Positions 60,901 to 64,000 of a DNA stretch of 64,000 bases are shown here, piece by piece (the first letter of the stretch is position 1; each line of letters starts with the position of its first letter). This DNA is from Lutraria lutraria (taxonomy: Eukaryota > Mollusca > Bivalvia > Venerida > Mactridae). Below the pieces are notes generated by a model that did not search any database, was not told where the DNA came from, and saw only the letters and a list, made by a program, of their open reading frames with translations. The position numbers and the translations under genes are program-made. Location: positions 30,480,756 to 30,544,755 of the forward strand of contig OZ026834.1 of NCBI GenBank assembly GCA_964023205.1. Direction: 5' to 3'.

Positions 60901-63900
60901 TTTCACTGTAGGAGTAGTTCACATTTTAGTCATTTGTCTTGAGTGTGAGGCTTTTATAGACCAAAGAATTCCAAATTATATTATTCTTCTGTCAATATTA
61001 AAGTTGCATTCTTAGCCTTTGCGTAATTTGACATCAGTAAAAGAAAATAAATGTCAACAAAATCTATAACAGAGTATTTAGGCTCTTAACAGTGGCAGTA
61101 TGCTGACTATAAGACAAATGTTTCTTGTTGTGTTACAACATTGCTATAATATAATATATTGATGTATGACTCATTTGTTTATCTAGGATGAAGTAATTGC
61201 AGCCTTACCTAAACTGATCAAGTTAAACCCTGTGGTAGTGAAAGAAGTGTTTAATAGACTGCTAGGTGGACATGGTATGTTGTAATTTTTGTGTACATTT
61301 TGTTGCTATGGTAACTTGAGTATTTGTTGTTTAAATACATCTACTTTTATCTATCGGCTGTGAATTAATTATCAATGGTAATACGGTTAAACATTTGGAG
61401 ACTATATCACCTACAATACAACCTCTCCAGAGTGGCCCTTTCTTCAGCAACAATCTCCCTTCAACAACAACATGATTTTTGCCTACCATATGATTTAATT
61501 ATTAATTAAACCTCTTTAGCAACAACTTCTCAACAACAACACTCTTTTGCTTCTCCCAAAGGATGTTGCTTTGGAGAGGTTGCACTGTATTTTACAATAT
61601 GTTGTATGAAAGATCATTGGATTGTAACAGACTTCATGAAAGGCAAAAAATTTGAAACAGGCATTTGGTCTGACAAGCTTGAAAATTCTGTCAAAACAAA
61701 AGAAAATTTGTTAGACTCAGATAAGTCAACAAGTGTGTTTGATATTATATATTCATCAAAAACTTCCTATTCCAGGTGATGTTGTATACCAGTCACCATT
61801 GACCCCTGCAGAACTCCTTATTGCCCTGCATAGTTTGGATGATAAAGTGGACATGAAAACAACCATAAAAGGTTTGTAAAATAACATACATATCAGTATT
61901 TGCTGAACATTTAATCAGAAATTTCAGCCTACATTCTTATATGCTAATTCAGAAAATTGAAATTAAAAATTTTATATCAATATCTGACAAAATGTTTTAA
62001 TATAGATATAGACCATTAATGATTTTATTAGCTGGGCTGAGTCAAGCTTATTGTGATCACTGCGTGGTTTGCGTCTGTGCAAAAACGTTAATGTTGCTCA
62101 TAACTCAGAAACTATAGAAAGTAGCAACATGAAACTTCATAGGTGGATAGATCTCACTGAAGCGGTTAACAGATGAGTGTTTAGCACCGATTGCGGCACT
62201 GTTGTAAAAATTTATAGTTGTTTTTCTGAATTCACATTTTTAATATTTAAGCAAGGTCACTTAATTTGCAATAAGCATAGTGAGTCTGCATGCCATTGTA
62301 AAAATACATGTTTGTGAGTAGCCCCATGTTAAACTGGTATATGTTTCATTCTGAATAGTTAATATGAAATTCTTATTATAAATTGTTATTTCAGCGACTA
62401 ATCTCTGTTTTGCTGAGAAGAAGATATACACGCAAGAAGTTCTAGCTTTAGTCATGCAACAGTTAATGGAGAGATCACCTTTACCCACATTATTTATGCG
62501 GACTGTGTTACAGTCTTTATCAATGTATCCTAGATTGCTTGGACTGGTTCTCAATATTTTACAAAGATTGATATTGAAACAGGTATATTTTATGTCCCAA
62601 AAGTTACTCTTTTTTATTGTCTTGAATATTAAGAAATATGTTTTCTGAGGATCACTGTGATCACTGCGTCGTCTGCTTCAGTGTCTGCGTCTTGCAAAAA
62701 CTTTAATGTAGCTCATAACTAAGAAATGATAAGAGGTAGCAACATAAAACTTCATCGGTGGATAGATCTCACTGAGGTGGTGAACAGGCAAGCCTTATAT
62801 ACTAGTACTATATGAATATCATAATTTTATTGCAATGTAATGGAATCACAGGGAAAAAACATGATTCATAATATACAGTATAACCCTGATTATTCGAATG
62901 TCACTGGGCCCTGAAAAATCATTCGGATAATCCATGGTTTCGAATAATCCATTTCAGTATGATGTACCGGTTGGAAACGATAAATTCCGTACGGTCCTTA
63001 TATTGCAAGGGAGTTAACTCTCGTATGCAAACAAGACGTTACTTGAGTGATAATAAGAATAAAACAAACACTTATTATTTATCCTTGGTTGAATGTATAT
63101 GAGTTAACAAATAAAACAATAATTCTTGTTAAATAAATACCTGCGCATTTATGGATTATGCAGAACACAATCCGACAGAATAATTACCGGTATGTCATTC
63201 TCACTTCACTTACTAACGATCGACTAAGCATCGCTATCGTCACGTTCTAAAACAATTAAAGAATCGAAGACGTAATGTTTTTATGTTTGGAACATTTTTT
63301 CACTAAATCATCATATTCTAGTTAGTTTTGTTTAATTGTTTTCGAATCAGTTTTTAAATTTTGAATGACGCTGAAGTGCAACTAATTTCATACAGATCAC
63401 CAGGTATGTACTGCAGTACGCGTATTAACTTATTATACCCGAGATCATTGTGAAATATTAGTCGCTAGTAGTATAAAATCGTAACTAACAATATGGTCAA
63501 CTCAACGATAATTAAACTGTTGACACGCTTCGTGTATGAATTGATGTTACACATTGTTTGTCACACGACAATTGATTCCCAATCAGCCATTGTTGTCAAT
63601 TGACGATTTCGAATAATAGGTGTGAAAATACGCGCATTCGTAACTTTAGGGACCAAATAATGTACTCGGATTACACCAGGTATTCGTAAAATCCGGTTCG
63701 TATATCCGGGGTTCGTTGTAGTTGAAATATATAGAGACGAAATAGGGACCGTAGATTTTATTCAGATAATACCGGGTATTCCTGATAATCGGTGTTTGGA
63801 TAATCGAGGTTTTACTGTATATGTTATTCTTAACAAATTATTTACTGGCCAATTAGATGGGTTAGCTTTTACAATAATGTAGGATGCTTAAATATATGTG

Positions 63901-64000
63901 TTCTATTGTGTTTATGTGTTATAAATCCACACATCGTATTGTATAATTGAGTGGCAGTTTTACATATATGTTTATATATGAACAGGTATGGAAACAGAAG
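41279..64000 (+). CDS. SYMPK: SYMPK (symplekin), 30 coding exons, 1,024 residues, continues past right edge
   Basis: Symplekin is the nuclear scaffold that joins the CPSF and CstF parts of the mRNA cleavage and polyadenylation machinery; it also serves histone pre-mRNA processing and binds the CTD phosphatase Ssu72. Thirty exons join in phase with GT-AG introns; their positions are given in the three segment entries. The protein starts [19 protein letters not shown], as in vertebrate symplekin, and shows hallmark blocks throughout: [97 protein letters not shown] and [13 protein letters not shown]. The last exon here starts at 63,986 (VWKQK). The rest of the C-terminal domain and the stop lie outside the window. 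No breaks were seen. Confidence 0.97.
42302..42387 (+). repeat. 43-bp tandem duplication in SYMPK intron 1
   Basis: Two adjacent copies of a 43-bp unit starting GTCTCTAAAT and containing CACGTTGCGAAATAATATTG, with only a few differences. The second starts at 42,345. Intronic, no function apparent. Confidence 0.85.
45363..45560 (+). repeat. tRNA-derived SINE, family 3, copy 2
   Basis: Has the family tail AAGCTGTCCAGCTAGC, a B-box-like GGTTTGAATCTC, then CCAGGTGTATTCCTGGGGTC and TGTTGGTACAACTAAAAAC. It matches 1,677-1,855 (inverted) and 56,945-57,190. It lies in the SYMPK intron between exons 6 and 7. Confidence 0.7.
45882..46141. mobile_element. 260-bp MITE with CAGGGC-type terminal inverted repeats
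   Basis: Left end CAGGGCTTGACACT and right end AGTGTCGAGCCCTG are inverted with 13 of 14 positions matching. Internal GGTCC / CTGGTCC words are themselves inverted, and a G-tract is at about 45,990. The ends suit a hAT-like non-autonomous element, but a clean 8-bp target duplication was not seen. It lies in SYMPK intron 7. Confidence 0.65.
46165..47120. mobile_element. Possible insertion of about 0.95 kb with GTTTTCGATAC ends
   Basis: GGTTTTCGATACC near 46,170 and GTATCGAAAAC near 47,103 are inverted. The sequence between them is richer in CpG words than the flanking intron. An additional TTTTCGATACCTCC lies at about 46,371. Boundaries and class are uncertain. It lies in SYMPK intron 7, next to the 260-bp element. 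Confidence 0.45.
48159..48234. mobile_element. 76-bp palindromic mini-element, copy 1
   Basis: Almost all arm: CGAGGGTTCAACGCAACAGT at the left, CTGAGCCCTCG at the right, with GTCGTAACT / AAGTTACGAC further in and about 15 bp of loop. It is flanked by ATGT at 48,155-48,158 and 48,235-48,238, a 4-bp target duplication. The second copy at 56,982-57,057 has the same length and ends. It lies in SYMPK intron 8. Confidence 0.88.
49868..50062 (+). repeat. AT-rich minisatellite
   Basis: Irregular tandem copies of about 20-25 bp of an ATAATCATTTTATCATA word, ending 16 bp before SYMPK exon 11 (50,079). The sequence supplies much of the region upstream of that acceptor. Confidence 0.75.
50079..52542 (+). 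CDS. SYMPK: SYMPK segment 2: exons 11-15, basic nuclear-localisation stretch and linker
   Basis: Exons 50079-50168, 50467-50628, 51085-51243, 51859-51949, 52478-52542, encoding about residues 334-522. Exon 11 holds a bipartite-like basic run ([19 protein letters not shown]), at the position of the human nuclear localisation signal. Exon 12 opens with six consecutive aspartates and contains [14 protein letters not shown]. Exon 13 has the conserved [18 protein letters not shown] and [15 protein letters not shown]. Exons 14-15 are low-complexity linker ending in MLPPPPQ. Confidence 0.94.
51527..51705 (+). mobile_element. Small inverted-repeat element, family B, copy 2
   Basis: Starts ATGCAACTTCTCCAAAGCAA and ends GGAGAGGTTGTATTGCAT, with internal TTGCTCTAGAGAGGTTGAAT. 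It matches 32,873-33,060 and, inverted, 56,490-56,731 and 61,416-61,600. It lies in the intron after SYMPK exon 13. Confidence 0.7.
52153..52400 (+). repeat. tRNA-Ser-like SINE, family 2, copy 2
   Basis: GAGTGGTTAAGGTCGCTGAC, then TTCAAATCACTG, the long-arm-like CCTCTCACTGATGGAGGG, B box GGTTCGAGCCC, body CTTTATGTGAGAAAGTAGGC, and tail AATAAACAAACAAAACAAAA. It lies in the intron before SYMPK exon 15 and follows a TATACCCCCACCGG-type repeat at about 51,963. Confidence 0.82.
52823..53754. mobile_element. 932-bp element with CAGGGCTTTTTTTC terminal inverted repeats (family F)
   Basis: Left end CAGGGCTTTTTTTC and right end GAAAAAAAGCCCTG are perfect inverted repeats. ATTGG flanks both sides (52,818-52,822 and 53,755-53,759), suggesting a 5-bp target duplication. 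The outer parts match the short copy at 7,835-8,028. The interior of about 600 bp, absent from that copy, has no long open frame. It lies in the intron between SYMPK exons 15 and 16. Confidence 0.75.
54114..54255 (+). repeat. 60-bp tandem duplication (GGCCGAGCTGGACAGCCAAT unit)
   Basis: Two and a partial third copy of a 60-bp unit containing GGCCGAGCTGGACAGCC, AGAATGACCGAATCTC and ATAATAGCC. The copies start 60 bp apart and differ at few sites. They lie within a larger block of GGCCGA-like words (54,080-54,290), intron before SYMPK exon 16. Confidence 0.85.
54675..64000 (+). CDS. SYMPK: SYMPK segment 3: exons 16-30, C-terminal helical region, incomplete
   Basis: Exons 54675-54792, 55143-55229, 55810-56005, 56388-56469, 57558-57671, 57998-58066, 58368-58449, 59023-59113, 59566-59635, 60129-60237, 60572-60672, 61187-61274, 61776-61871, 62395-62582, 63986-64000, encoding about residues 523-1,024. 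Conserved points: [10 protein letters not shown] and [13 protein letters not shown] at the start, [62 protein letters not shown], the [19 protein letters not shown] block and [20 protein letters not shown]. The last blocks begin the symplekin C-terminal domain. The truncation comes from the window edge, not from damage. Confidence 0.95.
56490..56731 (-). mobile_element. Small inverted-repeat element, family B, copy 3, with duplicated end
   Basis: The end CAGTACAACCTCTCATG is duplicated in a 30-bp tandem repeat at about 56,500-56,565. The other end reads GGAGAGGTTGCACTGTATAA. The interior has CAGAGCAACAACCTCTCAAC. Same family as 51,527-51,705 but inverted. It lies in the intron directly after SYMPK exon 19 (ends 56,469). 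Confidence 0.75.
56945..57190 (+). repeat. tRNA-derived SINE, family 3, copy 3, interrupted by the palindromic element
   Basis: The part before 56,982 (GTCTAGTAACCAGTAGCCAC) and the part after 57,057 (GTGAGTTTGAATCCC, then GATGTCCAGCTGG and TGTTGGTACAACGTTAAAC) together match the family 3 SINE. The 76-bp element sits between them. Confidence 0.75.
56982..57057. mobile_element. 76-bp palindromic mini-element, copy 2, nested in a SINE
   Basis: Same ends (CGAGGGTTCAACGCAATAGT / TGAACCCTCG) and same length as 48,159-48,234, with a few substitutions. TGCT flanks both sides (56,978-56,981 and 57,058-57,061), so the target duplication is again 4 bp, with a different sequence. Confidence 0.9.
57202..57430 (+). 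repeat. tRNA-Ser-like SINE, family 2, copy 3
   Basis: GTGGTCGAGTGGTTAAGG, then GACTTCATATCACTG, the long-arm-like CTCTCACTGATAGAGGG, B box GGTTCGAGTCC and body CTTTATGTGAGAAACTAGGC. It follows the interrupted family 3 SINE directly. It lies in the intron before SYMPK exon 20. Confidence 0.82.
58541..58722 (+). mobile_element. Small inverted-repeat element, family C, copy 2
   Basis: TATAGTCAAACCTGTGTTAG at the left and TTCACAGATTTGATTGTA at the right form an imperfect inverted repeat. Internal AAATAAAGGCCA words repeat. Intron after SYMPK exon 22. Confidence 0.7.
58772..58985 (+). mobile_element. Small inverted-repeat element, family D, copy 2
   Basis: Begins ACTGTGGAATCATTTATTTT and contains GGGGATTTAATTTTGTGG and its inverted match AAATCAAATCCCC, ending near AAAATACGGTAT. 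It is the reverse-oriented copy of 4,890-5,105. Its right end is about 38 bp before SYMPK exon 59,023. Confidence 0.7.
59930..60062 (-). mobile_element. Small inverted-repeat element, family C, copy 3
   Basis: Ends with TTCACAGGTTTGACTGTATA and contains AATTAAGGCCACC and CATTAAAGGTCAC words. Same family as 3,204-3,358 and 58,541-58,722. Intron before SYMPK exon 25. Confidence 0.65.
61416..61600 (-). mobile_element. Small inverted-repeat element, family B, copy 4
   Basis: ATACAACCTCTCCAGAGTGG at one end and GGAGAGGTTGCACTGTAT at the other. Interior AGCAACAACTTCTCAACAAC and CTCCCAAAGGATGTTGCTTT match the copy at 56,490-56,731. Intron before SYMPK exon 28. Confidence 0.78.
62030..62215 (+). repeat. 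Interspersed repeat family E, copy 3
   Basis: Contains GTGATCACTGCGTGGT, GTCTGTGCAAAAACGTTAAT, GCTCATAACTCAGAAACTA and GATAGATCTCACTGAAG. Intron between SYMPK exons 28 and 29. A fourth copy follows only about 430 bp later. Confidence 0.7.
62648..62800 (+). repeat. Interspersed repeat family E, copy 4
   Basis: Starts GAGGATCACTGTGATCACTG, then TTAATGTAGCTCATAACTAA and GATAGATCTCACTGAGGTGG. Intron after SYMPK exon 29. Confidence 0.7.
62876..63817. mobile_element. 942-bp pogo/Tigger-like non-autonomous element
   Basis: Left end CAGTATAACCCTGATTATTC and right end GGATAATCGAGGTTTTACTG are imperfect terminal inverted repeats of the pogo/Tigger style, flanked by TA on both sides (62,874-62,875 and 63,818-63,819). 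TTCGGATAATCC and CGAATAATCC words recur inside. No transposase open frame is present. It occupies most of the intron before the last visible SYMPK exon. Confidence 0.82.

Overview
This is an animal nuclear window: AT-rich, intron-dense and full of short interspersed repeats. Four protein-coding genes can be reconstructed exon by exon with consistent reading phase. All four are conserved across bilaterians. The repeat style (several tRNA-derived SINE families, many small inverted-repeat elements, an embedded satellite) and the protein divergence suggest a lophotrochozoan, most likely a bivalve mollusc. The bivalve call is inference; I could not search a database.

Layout, left to right. (1) 400-8915, minus strand: the first 12 coding exons of an EML5/EML6-type microtubule-associated WD40 protein, running off the left edge. 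(2) about 10,600-23,340: no recognisable protein. It has a plausible multi-exon minus-strand transcript of unknown coding potential, three tandem units of 360-385 bp (about 12,200-13,080), and a large satellite (about 13,060-21,790) of 103-bp monomers interrupted by near-identical spacer blocks of about 540 bp. (3) about 24,800-25,270: a broken Tc1/mariner-type transposase. (4) 25,894-32,788, plus strand: a complete AIDA gene (10 exons, 300 residues). (5) 37,647-40,882, minus strand: a complete C1orf198 homologue (4 exons, 384 residues) whose first intron holds a 656-bp foldback element. (6) 41,279-64,000, plus strand: SYMPK (symplekin), 30 coding exons encoding 1,024 residues, running off the right edge.

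The C1orf198 and SYMPK start codons are 396 bp apart and divergent, which suggests a shared promoter. AIDA and C1orf198 are convergent neighbours. The four proteins have unrelated jobs: microtubule binding, Axin/JNK and ERAD-linked signalling, an uncharacterised protein, and the mRNA 3'-end processing scaffold. They do not form one pathway.

The most unusual material is the higher-order satellite with exon-like blocks, the foldback element, a 76-bp palindromic element whose 4-bp target duplication is supported by a nested insertion, and two probable GC-AG introns. Splice sites were assigned by eye from GT/GC-AG motifs, phase continuity and remembered family proteins; none has been tested against transcripts.
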